Assembly: GCA_019689615.1 (NCBI GenBank)
Contig: JADGHD010000035.1
Coordinates: forward strand, 1-16,119
Direction: 5' to 3'
Source: Frankia sp.
Lineage (GTDB): Bacteria > Actinomycetota > Actinomycetes > Frankiales > Frankiaceae
DNA length: 16,119 bases
Shown piece after piece: positions 7,047 to 14,321 of the stretch. A model generated the notes under the pieces. That model was given only the letters and a program-made list of their open reading frames with translations, was not told where the DNA came from and did not search any database. Both the position numbers and the translations under genes were made by a program. Numbering within the stretch: position 1 is the stretch's first letter; every line of letters begins with the position of its first letter.

Positions 7047-8144
7047 GTGCCCGACACGACCAGCGCGGTGGCCGGGTCCACCGCCACCGGTGCCGACGAC
7101 GCCGTCGTGGTGCCCGGCTACGTGCCGGTCATCGACTTCTCCGGGGCGACCAGCGAGGACCCGGCCCGCCGGGCCGCCGTCGCCGCCGCCCTGGACGACG
7201 CCTGCCGGACGTCCGGCTTCTTCACGGTCGTGGGTCACGGCATCCCCCGTGACCTGATGGAGGGGGCCATCGAGCAGGCCAGGGCGTTCTTCGAGCTGCC
7301 GATGGAGACCAAGGCACGCTACCTTGCGGCCAAGGGCGACCCGACGCTGCGCGGCCTGCGCGTCTGGCACAACCAGAACACCGGCTACGACCTCGACCCG
7401 ATCAACCTCGAGGGCTACGCCGCCGGCCCGGGCCAGATCGCCGAGCGGCCGCGCCGGCCGGACATCTGCGAGCTGTTCACCATGAACCGCCTCGGCGAGC
7501 CGGGCGTGCCCGAGCGGGCGGGCCTCGGTGACCACTTCGGCGTCTGGGCCAGGCCGAACGTGTGGCCGCAGGAGGTGCCGGGGCTGCGCCCGGCGTGGCT
7601 CGCGCTCTACGCCGAGCTGGAGCGGTTCGCCCAGACCGTGATGCGGATGTTCGCCCTGGCCCTGGGCCTGCCGGAGGAGCACTTCGACCCGCTGATCGAC
7701 GAGCACCTGACGAACCTGTGCGCGAACTACTACCCGCCCGTCGTCGGCGAGGTCGGGCCGGGGCAGTTCCGCAAGATGCCGCACACCGACTCCGGCACGA
7801 TCACGATCCTCTACCAGGACGTGCAGGGCCTCCAGGTGATCGACCGCAAGATCAACGACTGGGTTGACGTGCCGTACGTGCCCGGCTCGTACGTCGTCAA
7901 CATCGGCGACCTGATGGCGCTGTGGACCAACGACCGCTGGGTGTCGACCATGCACCGGGTCCTCGTCCCGCCGCCGGAGGCGCGCTCGGTCGCCCGGATC
8001 TCGATGCCGTTCTTCCACCAGCCCAACTGGAACGCGCTCATCGAGTGCCTGCCGACCTGCCAGGGCGCGGACAACCCGCCCCGGCACGCCCCGGTCCTGT
8101 CCGGCGAGTACCTCGAGTACAAGGTGCTCCCGCTGGTGGCCTAG
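7047..8144 (+). CDS. 2OG-Fe(II) dioxygenase, isopenicillin N synthase-like (oxygenase 2)
   Basis: This 365-residue protein is a second non-heme iron/2-oxoglutarate oxygenase and a paralogue of oxygenase 1. A DIOX_N region opens with YVPVIDFSG (25-33) and GFFTVVGHGIP. The catalytic core has His246-x-Asp248 (PHTDSG), His303 (STMHRV) and the 2OG-binding Arg317-x-Ser319. It shares ALWTNDRW-type and LIECLPTC segments with oxygenase 1, but the mid-region (about 95-165) is quite different, so the substrates may differ. The GTG at 7047 has GGGAGG at 7037-7042 in front. Its own upstream palindrome and the hairpin after the regulator suggest a separate transcript. Acting on the imported compound or a pathway intermediate is inference from context. 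Confidence 0.92.
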   Translation: MPDTTSAVAGSTATGADDAVVVPGYVPVIDFSGATSEDPARRAAVAAALDDACRTSGFFTVVGHGIPRDLMEGAIEQARAFFELPMETKARYLAAKGDPTLRGLRVWHNQNTGYDLDPINLEGYAAGPGQIAERPRRPDICELFTMNRLGEPGVPERAGLGDHFGVWARPNVWPQEVPGLRPAWLALYAELERFAQTVMRMFALALGLPEEHFDPLIDEHLTNLCANYYPPVVGEVGPGQFRKMPHTDSGTITILYQDVQGLQVIDRKINDWVDVPYVPGSYVVNIGDLMALWTNDRWVSTMHRVLVPPPEARSVARISMPFFHQPNWNALIECLPTCQGADNPPRHAPVLSGEYLEYKVLPLVA

Positions 8145-8227
8145 CCAGCGGCCCGCCAGCCGGCACGGCGATGGCGGCCGGCCGCGCGGCAGCCGCCGTC
8201 TGTTGGCCGGTGCGCGCGGGCACGCCC

Positions 8228-8265
8228 GTCCGGCTGGCCAGCGGCGGTCCGCCGGCCAGCCGGGC
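8228..8265. terminator. Long hairpin between convergent oxygenase 2 and hydrolase genes
   Basis: CCGGCTGGCC (8230-8239) pairs perfectly with GGCCAGCCGG (8254-8263), extended outward by a G-T wobble and a G-C pair to 12 bp. The loop holds a further GGCGG/CCGCC dyad. It sits between the two stops (8144 and 8271), as a bidirectional terminator would, but lacks T-runs. Confidence 0.6.
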
Positions 8266-8270
8266 AGGCC

Positions 8271-9251
8271 TCAGGCGCCCTTGCTCCAGTGGGCCTCGAC
8301 GAACCGGCGCAGCTCCCGGTTGATCTCCCGGTCCTCCGGGGCGGTGCCGAGGAAGCCCCCGTGCCCGGCGGCCTCGAGGACGTGCAGGTCGGCGGGGATG
8401 CCGGCGGCGCGCAGGGCACGGTGCATCCGGACCGTGTTCGACAGGAACAGGTCGCGGGTGCCCGTGGTCAGGAAGGTGGCCGGGAAGCCCTTGGTGAAGT
8501 CGCCGAACAGCGGCGACACGTACGGGTCGGTGAGGTCGTGGCCGGCGGCGTAGAGCAGGTTCGCCGGCATCAGGCTTGAGGTCAGCATCGGATCGAGGCC
8601 GAGGTTCGTCTGGAACGAGTCACCCGACTCGGTCAGGTCGACCTCCGGGGTCTGCAGCACCGCGGCCACCGGCAGCGGCAGGCCCTCGTCCCGGGCCCGC
8701 AGCAGCAGCGCGGCGGCCAGGTTGCCGCCGGCCGACGCGCCGCCGACGATGATCTGCTCCGGCCGGTACTCCGCCAGCAGCGCGCGGTAGGCGGCAACGC
8801 AGTCGTCGAGCGGCGTCGGGTACGGGTGGTCGGGCGGCATCCGGTAGTCGACCGCCCAGACCCGCGCCCCGACCGTCACGGCGGTCCTGCTGCACATCAC
8901 CTTGCAGACCTCGCCGCCGCCCAGGATCAGGGCGCCACCGTGCACGTCCAGGTAGACCCGGCCGTCCGGGGCGCCCTGCGGGGTGAGCACGTAGACCCGC
9001 GCGCCGTCGACGGCGCGCTCGGTGACGTCGACGTCATCCGGCACCACCGAGCCCGTCATCGCCAGCAGGGCCGTGTCCCGTTCGGCGATCATCGCCCGCC
9101 AGGCCGCGGCATCGTCCAGCGGCGGGTACTGCGATCCGGCAGGCGGCTGCGCCGCCGCCAGCAGCGCCTGCGCCTCGGGGCTGATCGATGTCGGGACCGG
9201 GATCTCGCGCGCCGGCAGGCGCACCGCCGGGCGCGTCTCGGTGTCGGTCAC
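8271..9251 (-). CDS. Alpha/beta hydrolase fold-3 esterase (HSL/acetyl-hydrolase-like)
   Basis: A 326-residue serine hydrolase predicted to cleave carboxylic esters in the cytoplasm. The HSL-family oxyanion motif HGG is at 104-106 (DVHGGALILGG), the nucleophile elbow GASAG places Ser173, the acid is Asp267 (GTRDLFLSN) and the base His297 (AAGHGGF), giving a complete triad. The GTG at 9251 is chosen because GGAGG (9262-9258) lies 6 nt upstream; the open frame continues to 9431 without family features. It is divergent from the CoA transferase and convergent with oxygenase 2. The sequence shows no signal peptide. The natural ester is unknown; a part in the neighbouring pathway is possible but unproven. 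Confidence 0.9.
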   Translation of the reverse strand: MTDTETRPAVRLPAREIPVPTSISPEAQALLAAAQPPAGSQYPPLDDAAAWRAMIAERDTALLAMTGSVVPDDVDVTERAVDGARVYVLTPQGAPDGRVYLDVHGGALILGGGEVCKVMCSRTAVTVGARVWAVDYRMPPDHPYPTPLDDCVAAYRALLAEYRPEQIIVGGASAGGNLAAALLLRARDEGLPLPVAAVLQTPEVDLTESGDSFQTNLGLDPMLTSSLMPANLLYAAGHDLTDPYVSPLFGDFTKGFPATFLTTGTRDLFLSNTVRMHRALRAAGIPADLHVLEAAGHGGFLGTAPEDREINRELRRFVEAHWSKGA

Positions 9252-9257
9252 GGGCCG

Positions 9258-9262
9258 CCTCC
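9258..9262 (-). promoter_or_regulatory. Ribosome binding site deciding the hydrolase GTG start
   Basis: GGAGG on the minus strand, 6 nt before the GTG at 9251. It favours this start over the longer open frame. Confidence 0.75.
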
Positions 9263-9273
9263 GCGTCAGGTCG

Positions 9274-9302
9274 CTGTTCTGCCGCCCTGGGCAACTGTTC
9301 TG
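9274..9302. promoter_or_regulatory. Direct repeats CTGTTCTG spaced two helical turns
   Basis: CTGTTCTG occurs at 9274-9281 and 9295-9302, 21 bp apart start to start, in the 219-bp divergent gap between hydrolase and CoA transferase. Same-face spacing is typical of cooperative or dimeric regulator binding. The rest of the gap (9303-9470) shows no clear promoter. Confidence 0.4.
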
Positions 9303-9470
9303 GCCGGGTGAGGACACTATCGCCGGCTTGGTCCGGATGCCTCGTTCGGGCGGGCCACCCGGCGCTGACCGGCAGCCGACGACCCAGCGCGAACGAGCCG
9401 AGGCGGCCGGTGATCGGGTGCCCGTCGTCACACACGCTGGTACGACAGGGGGACGAGCAGGCGCACGGCA

Positions 9471-11939
9471 GTGGGGAGCGGCGTGGGCGACAGCGAGCTG
9501 AACAGCCGGCCATCGGGCGACACGGCGGCGCTGGCCGGCGTCCGGGTGCTGGAGGCCTCCGTGACCCGCGCCGGACGAGTGGCCGGGATGCTGTTGGCCG
9601 ACCTCGGCGCCGAGGTGGTCCGCGCCGAGCTGGGGCCGTCGCTCGGCGCTGACGGCTCGACGCTGTCCGCCGAGCTGGCGGCCGCGGCGGCCAGCGGTCG
9701 TGGGGTCTGCCCGGACGAGCTGTGGTGGGACCGCGGCAAGCGGGTCGTCCGAATGAGCCCGGCGGACGTCGCCCGGTCAGCCGGCGGCGCGGACGTCCTG
9801 ATCGTCGACCAGACGCCGGCGCGGCTGGCCGCGCTCGGGCTGGCGGCCACCACCCTCGCGGCGGCCCACCCCGCGCTGTGCCACGTGTGGCTGCCGCCCT
9901 ACGGCGAACGCGGCGAGTGGGCCGAGGTCGCCGAGGACCCGCTGCTGCTGGCCGGCCTGTCCGGAGCCGCCGCGCGCTACCCCGCGACCTGGGACTGCCC
10001 GGTCGCCTCGGTCACCCCCACGCTCAACCACCTGCACGGCGCGCTCGGCGCCGCCGCCGCCATCGCCGCGCTGATCGGCCGGGACCGCACCGCCCCGGCC
10101 GGGCGTGGGCACGCCGTCGTCGTCAGCGGCCTGGCCGCCGCATCCGCCCAGCTCGGCATGATGACCCAGGTCGGCCACGACCAGCCGGTGGTCAAGGGAT
10201 ACCGCTCCGGGCGCAGCGTCCCGTACTGGCGGATCTACCAGGCGGCCGACGACCGCTGGCTGTTCCTGGCCGCGCTGGTGCCGGAGATCTTCTTCCGGGC
10301 GCTGGACGCGATGGACCGGATGGACGTGCTCGTCCTGCCCGGCGTCGACGGCGACTGGAACAAGATCCAGATCTTCGAGCATGGCGGGCGGATCGTCGCC
10401 GAGGAGCTCGAGGCCGAGTTCCGCAAGCGGCCGATGCGCGAGTGGCTGGAGCTGTTCGCCGCCGCCGACGTGCCATGCGCCCCGATCTCGATCCGCTCCG
10501 AGTGGGCGGCCAGCGACATCGTCGCGGCCAACCACGCGCTCCTGCAGCGCGAGCACCCGGCGCTCGGTCCGGTCAGCATGCCGGCGTTCCCCGCCGACCT
10601 GACCGGGACGCCCGCCGCCCCCGGCGAGATCACCACCACCGTCGAGGACCTCCCGGCGGACGGCGCGCTGTGGCGCACGCCCGCCCGCGAGGCCGCCGAC
10701 GCCACAGCCGGCGCGGGTGCCCAGGACGACGAGCGCCCCCTGCCGCTGAAGGACGGTCACCCCCTGCCGCCCAACGGCATCCGCCCCCTGCCGCTGACGG
10801 GCATCAGGGTCGTTGACCTGTCGTCCTTCCTGGCCGGCCCGCTGATCGGGGAGATCATGGCGGACTGGGGGGCGGACGTCATCAAGGTCGAGCCGCCGAC
10901 GGGCGACCCGTTCCGCGCCTTCCCGCTGTCCGTTCTGGTCGCCAGCCAGCACAAGCGCGGGCTCTCGCTGGACATCACCCAGCCGGCCGGCGCCCAGGTG
11001 CTCCTGCGGCTGCTGCGCGACGCCGACCTGTTCGTCGAGAACATGCGCCCCGGGCGGATGGACCGGCTGGGCCTGTCCGACGAGCGGATCGCGCAGGTGC
11101 GCCCGGACCTGGTCCGCTGCTCGGTGTCCGCCTACGGCCACGCGAGCGGCTACGCCGACGCGCCCGGCTTCGACCCGGTCTTCCAGGCGCTGTCCGGGCT
11201 CGCCGACGCCCAGGGCGGCGACGGCGACCCGGTGCTCACCCCGATCCCGATCAACGACTCCGCGACGGCCACGCTCGGCCTGCTCGGGGCGCTCGCCGCG
11301 CTCTACGCCCGCGGCCGCACCGGGGCCGGGCAGCGGCTCCACCTGTCGCTCGCGAACTCGGCCACCTTCCTGCAGGGCCCCGACTTCGTCGACTTCCCCG
11401 GCCGGCCGGCGCACCTGCGCGGTGCCACGAACTTCCTCGGCCCGTCGGCCGGCCACAGGTACTACCAGTGCGCCGACGGCTGGCTGGGGGTCGCCGCCCG
11501 CACCGAGGCCCGGCTGGCGGACCTGGCCGACCTCCTCGGCGTGGACCGGGGCACGCCGGAGCTGGCCAACGCCATCGCCGCCGCGTTCGCCACCCGCCCG
11601 CTGGCCGACGCCCTGGCCGCGCTCGCCAGCCGTGGGATCCCGGCGGCGCCGGCGGTCATGGACGACGACCACATCAACGAGCCGCACCTGGCCGCCAACG
11701 GCTACACCCACCTGGTGACCGACCCCGAGTTCGGCCGGTTCTCCGTCGTCCACAGCTACGGCGTCTGGCCGGACGGCACCGGCCGTCCCCCGGCCCGCTC
11801 GGTGCAGATCGGGCACGACACCCGCGAGATCCTCACCGAGGCCGGCTACACCGCGGCCGAGATCGACGCCCTGCTGGCCACCAGGGCCGCCACCCAGGCG
11901 GCACCCGCCGCCACGGCCGGGAAGGCGCCGGCCGGCTAG
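9471..11939 (+). CDS. Double-length CaiB/BaiF (family III) CoA transferase
   Basis: Family III CoA transferases move CoA between carboxylic acids through an active-site Asp. This 822-residue protein is two CoA_transf_3 units in tandem, about residues 20-390 and 440-810. The second is canonical: LTGIRVVDLSSFLAGPL, ADWGADVIKVEPPTGDP, ENMRPGRMDRLGL and GFDPVFQALSG, with Asp568 as the expected nucleophile. The first keeps LAGVRVLEAS and LADLGAEVVRAE but its active-site region reads EDPLLLAGLSG (155-165), where the Asp is shifted by one against the family pattern, so it may be inactive or structural. A Pro-rich repeated linker joins them. Either GTG 9471 or GTG 9483 (with GGGGAG 9473-9478 before it) may be the start. 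The substrate acid is unknown. Confidence 0.9.
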   Translation: MGSGVGDSELNSRPSGDTAALAGVRVLEASVTRAGRVAGMLLADLGAEVVRAELGPSLGADGSTLSAELAAAAASGRGVCPDELWWDRGKRVVRMSPADVARSAGGADVLIVDQTPARLAALGLAATTLAAAHPALCHVWLPPYGERGEWAEVAEDPLLLAGLSGAAARYPATWDCPVASVTPTLNHLHGALGAAAAIAALIGRDRTAPAGRGHAVVVSGLAAASAQLGMMTQVGHDQPVVKGYRSGRSVPYWRIYQAADDRWLFLAALVPEIFFRALDAMDRMDVLVLPGVDGDWNKIQIFEHGGRIVAEELEAEFRKRPMREWLELFAAADVPCAPISIRSEWAASDIVAANHALLQREHPALGPVSMPAFPADLTGTPAAPGEITTTVEDLPADGALWRTPAREAADATAGAGAQDDERPLPLKDGHPLPPNGIRPLPLTGIRVVDLSSFLAGPLIGEIMADWGADVIKVEPPTGDPFRAFPLSVLVASQHKRGLSLDITQPAGAQVLLRLLRDADLFVENMRPGRMDRLGLSDERIAQVRPDLVRCSVSAYGHASGYADAPGFDPVFQALSGLADAQGGDGDPVLTPIPINDSATATLGLLGALAALYARGRTGAGQRLHLSLANSATFLQGPDFVDFPGRPAHLRGATNFLGPSAGHRYYQCADGWLGVAARTEARLADLADLLGVDRGTPELANAIAAAFATRPLADALAALASRGIPAAPAVMDDDHINEPHLAANGYTHLVTDPEFGRFSVVHSYGVWPDGTGRPPARSVQIGHDTREILTEAGYTAAEIDALLATRAATQAAPAATAGKAPAG
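10734..10805 (+). repeat. Three 24-bp tandem repeats in the CoA transferase linker
   Basis: Units at 10734, 10758 and 10782 encode RPLPLKDG, HPLPPNGI and RPLPLTGI. The first and third share 16 identical bases (CGCCCCCTGCCGCTGA). The third unit runs into the conserved opening of the second domain (LTGIRVVDL), so the linker probably grew by copying the domain edge. Confidence 0.8.
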
Positions 11940-12198
11940 CAGGAGCAGCGCCGAGCCGCCGGGCCGGCCGGCACGCCGCGAGGTGCCTGTCGGCCCGTGG
12001 CGCGCGTCGGGTGGGTCGAGCGGTCAGCGACGCCGTCGCCGCTGCCGACCATCCAGCGGCTCCGCCCAGCCGACGGGCAGCACCACGGCATGGCGACGGC
12101 GCCGCCCGAGCCACCGTCTCCGGGTCGAGTCTGCTTGCTCGAGCCAGCGGATCCGGCCCAGCGCGCGCACAGCCGGGGGTGTGCCGTTCACTGGTGCC

Positions 12199-13209
12199 AT
12201 GCGGTACGTGACAGGGCTGGACGTGACGGTCAGCGGCGGGAAGAAGATCTCCAAGATCGGCCTCGGGACGTGGCAGTTCGGGTCGATGGAGTGGGGGTAC
12301 GGGCCGGAGTACGCCAGCCGGGACGCGCACCTGATCGTGCGGCGGGCTCTGGAGCTCGGGATCACGCTCATCGACACGGCCGAGGCGTACGGGTTCGGCC
12401 GCAGCGAGCGGATCGTCGGCGAGGCCCTGCGCGCCGCCGGCCCCGAGGCGGCCGAGACCGCCGTCATCGCGACCAAGATCTTCCCACTCCTCCCGGTCGC
12501 GGCCGTGGTCCAGCAGCGCGGGCTGGCCAGCGCCCGCCGGCTCGGCGTCCGCACGATCGACCTCTACCAGGTCCACCAGCCCAACCCCGTGGTCAAGGAC
12601 GGGACGACCATGCGCGGCATGGCGGCGCTGCGCGAGGTCGGCCTGATCGACCAGGTCGGCGTCTCGAACTACTCGCTGACCCGCTGGCAGGCGGCCGAGG
12701 CGGCGCTCGGCGCCCCCGTCCTGTCGAACCAGGTCGAGTTCAGCCTCGTCAAGCCGGGCGCCGCGGACTCGCTCGTCCCCTACGCCGAGCGGGCCGGCCG
12801 GCTGGTGATCGCCTGGAGCCCGCTCGGGCAGGGCGTCCTGTCCGGCCGCTACGACGTGACGAACCGCCCGCCGAGCCCGATCCGGGCGGCCAACCCGCTG
12901 TTCCTCACCGAGAACCTGGCCCGCCTCACCCCGCTGCTCGACGTGCTGCGCGAGGTCGCCGCCGCGCACGACGCCACCCCGGCCCAGATCGCGCTGGCCT
13001 GGACGATCCACCGCCCGAACGTGGTGGCGATCCCCGGCGCGTCCAGCGTCGCCCAGGTCGAGGCGAACGCCGCGGCCGCCGACATCGAGCTCACCGAGGA
13101 CCAGTACCGCGCCCTGTCCGACGCGGCGGCCAGGTTCACCCCGCTGTCCGGCCCCGCCGCCTGGACCGCGATCGCCAGCGAACGGCTGCGCCGCCGCGGC
13201 ACCGCCTGA
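12199..13209 (+). CDS. Aldo/keto reductase
   Basis: A 336-residue (beta/alpha)8 NAD(P)H-dependent oxidoreductase that reduces an aldehyde or ketone, or works in reverse. The catalytic tetrad is visible: Asp59 and Tyr64 in LIDTAEAYG, Lys93 in ATKIF and His126 in YQVHQPNP. VGVSNYS, WSPLGQGVLSG and the C-terminal cofactor segment IPGASSVAQVEANAAA follow, as usual. The ATG at 12199 matches the family's MRY...GLGTWQ opening, although its ribosome site is poor; GTG 12181 is in frame and also possible. It follows the CoA transferase by 259 bp that carry no supported gene. A 12-bp-stem hairpin closes the gene. The substrate cannot be assigned. Confidence 0.92.
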   Translation: MRYVTGLDVTVSGGKKISKIGLGTWQFGSMEWGYGPEYASRDAHLIVRRALELGITLIDTAEAYGFGRSERIVGEALRAAGPEAAETAVIATKIFPLLPVAAVVQQRGLASARRLGVRTIDLYQVHQPNPVVKDGTTMRGMAALREVGLIDQVGVSNYSLTRWQAAEAALGAPVLSNQVEFSLVKPGAADSLVPYAERAGRLVIAWSPLGQGVLSGRYDVTNRPPSPIRAANPLFLTENLARLTPLLDVLREVAAAHDATPAQIALAWTIHRPNVVAIPGASSVAQVEANAAAADIELTEDQYRALSDAAARFTPLSGPAAWTAIASERLRRRGTA

Positions 13210-13221
13210 CCTCCCGCCCAG

Positions 13222-13254
13222 GGGCCGCCGCGCTCCGGGCGGGCGCGGCGGCCC
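13222..13254 (+). terminator. Strong terminator-like hairpin after the aldo/keto reductase
   Basis: GGGCCGCCGCGC (13222-13233) and GCGCGGCGGCCC (13243-13254) form a perfect 12-bp stem around a 9-nt loop, 12 nt after the stop. It has no T-run, as is common in high-GC actinobacteria. Confidence 0.65.
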
Positions 13255-13270
13255 GCACGGCGCTCTGCTG

Positions 13271-13325
13271 GCGCCGGCCGGCGCGGGCCGCGGCCGCGCC
13301 CGCCGGGGGGGGCCGGGGCCCCGGC
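13271..13325. repeat. Cluster of perfect GC palindromes
   Basis: GCGCCGGCCGGCGC (13271-13284), GGCCGCGGCC (13286-13295, overlapping CGCGGCCGCG) and GCCGGGGCCCCGGC (13312-13325) lie within 55 bp, between the reductase hairpin and the lipoprotein gene. The middle holds a run of eight G (13305-13312). Function is unknown; terminator or binding sites are possible. Confidence 0.5.
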
Positions 13326-13389
13326 GGCCCCGGCGCGGGCACTAACCTCATATCCGCCCGATACAGGCCGAGCCGGACGGAAGGCAGCC

Positions 13390-13650
13390 ATGCGGCCCCT
13401 GCGTGACCTGACCCGGACACTGCTCCTCGCTGTCGGTGCCGTCGGCGCCGGACTGGTGCTGGCCGCCTGCGGCAGCGACCGGAACGAAGTCGTGACGTTC
13501 ACCGACAGCCATGGCCGGGTGTGCACCGCGATCATCAACACCGACGGCGGCGAGGACGGCGACGTGGACGCGAGCGCGCCCGACTGCGACTACCCACCGG
13601 CTGGCCGCACCCCCGGGCCGGCGGCCTACCAGCCGCTGCCCGACCGCTAG
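13390..13650 (+). CDS. Small hypothetical lipoprotein
   Basis: An 86-residue protein with a basic N-terminus, a hydrophobic stretch at about 10-26 and a lipobox LAAC with lipidated Cys27, so it should be exported and anchored on the outer face of the membrane. The mature part is about 60 residues, acidic (EDGDVDASAPDCD) and ends in a Pro-rich tail. Two further cysteines (45 and 66) could form a disulfide. I do not recognise a family. The ATG is supported by GGAAGG at 13379-13384 with a 5-nt spacer. It stands alone between the reductase terminator and the convergent Ntn hydrolase gene. Confidence 0.75.
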   Translation: MRPLRDLTRTLLLAVGAVGAGLVLAACGSDRNEVVTFTDSHGRVCTAIINTDGGEDGDVDASAPDCDYPPAGRTPGPAAYQPLPDR

Positions 13651-13671
13651 CGCCCAGCCGCCGCCCGAGCG

Positions 13672-13713
13672 CTGGCGCGCCACGGCGCCAGGGCTCCGGC
13701 CGGTCGCCGGCCG
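13672..13713. terminator. Two hairpins between convergent lipoprotein and Ntn hydrolase genes
   Basis: CTGGCGC/GCGCCAG (13672-13678 with 13685-13691) and CGGCCGG/CCGGCCG (13697-13703 with 13707-13713) are perfect 7-bp stems in the 105-bp gap between the two stops. Likely a bidirectional terminator region. Confidence 0.5.
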
Positions 13714-13755
13714 TTCGTCGCGCCAGGCCGGCCCCGCCGCCGGCGGACGGGCGGG

Positions 13756-14310
13756 TCAGCCCTGGCCTGGCGGCTCCTCGGGGTCCCAGACCAGGTGGAA
13801 CGGCGGGCGGACGTCGGTGGAGTGGTGGACGGCGGCTGCAAGAGCCTTGCGGACCCGTTCCTCGGGTGGCAGGTCGCCGCTGCCGTGCAGCGAGCCGCGG
13901 GCGTACTCCTCCCCCGCGCCGATGGCCTGGTAGTCGTCCACGCTGCGGCCGATCTGGAAGTCGGAGTCCACGCGGTACAGCCGGCCCTGGATCCCGACGA
14001 GGAACAGGCCGCCGGTCTCGTTGCCCGAGTCGTTGCGGGCGAAGCCGCCGTCACGCAGGCAGTCGCGCACCGCCGAGACGAAGTCGGTCGCCATGAACCG
14101 GTCGAGGTCCCAGGTGTGCGGCACCGGCGGGACCAGGCTGTAACGCAGCAGCTGGCCCATGCGGAACGAATCGGTGAAGCCCATGATGAAGGGCCCGTTG
14201 CGGAAGACCTTGGTGTCGGCCCGCACCGTGACGGACCACCCGGCCACGCCGGCGCTGTCCCCGCCGATCACGACCCGCCCGTTGTGCTCCACCCCGACGA
14301 TGCAGGTCAC
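13756..14310 (-). CDS. HslV/proteasome beta-like Ntn hydrolase, function unknown
   Basis: The 184-residue protein resembles a proteasome beta or HslV subunit, whose N-terminal Thr, exposed after Met removal, is the nucleophile. It begins MTCIVGVEHNGRVVIGGDSA. Counting from the Thr, the residues are Thr1, Asp17 (GGDSA) and Lys33 (ADTKVF), exactly the proteasome catalytic spacing. GAGEEYARGSLH near the C-terminus matches the usual GxG...A segment of the fold. The GTG at 14310 gives this N-terminus; its ribosome site is weak, but fdhD ends only 11 bp upstream on the same strand, suggesting translational coupling. No ATPase partner is nearby, and proteasome or HslU genes are absent. Protease or amidase activity is inferred; Cys at position 2 after processing is unusual. 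Confidence 0.8.
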   Translation of the reverse strand: MTCIVGVEHNGRVVIGGDSAGVAGWSVTVRADTKVFRNGPFIMGFTDSFRMGQLLRYSLVPPVPHTWDLDRFMATDFVSAVRDCLRDGGFARNDSGNETGGLFLVGIQGRLYRVDSDFQIGRSVDDYQAIGAGEEYARGSLHGSGDLPPEERVRKALAAAVHHSTDVRPPFHLVWDPEEPPGQG

Positions 14311-14321
14311 GAAGCGTGATG

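Noticed and set aside
6720..8087. Minus-strand open frame opposite oxygenase 2
   Set aside because: Shadow of the oxygenase gene; it also runs over the regulator's 3' end and the operator region without a ribosome site.
9777..11816. Minus-strand open frame of 679 codons opposite the CoA transferase
   Set aside because: Such antisense frames are common in very GC-rich genes. The plus strand carries all the CoA transferase motifs, while this frame shows only biased composition.
11983..12198. Upstream in-frame extension of the aldo/keto reductase
   Set aside because: Its sequence is Arg/Ser-rich and unlike the family; the conserved MRY...GLGTWQ opening begins at 12199.
11833..13011. Minus-strand open frame opposite the aldo/keto reductase
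   Set aside because: No motif; the plus frame has the full catalytic tetrad.
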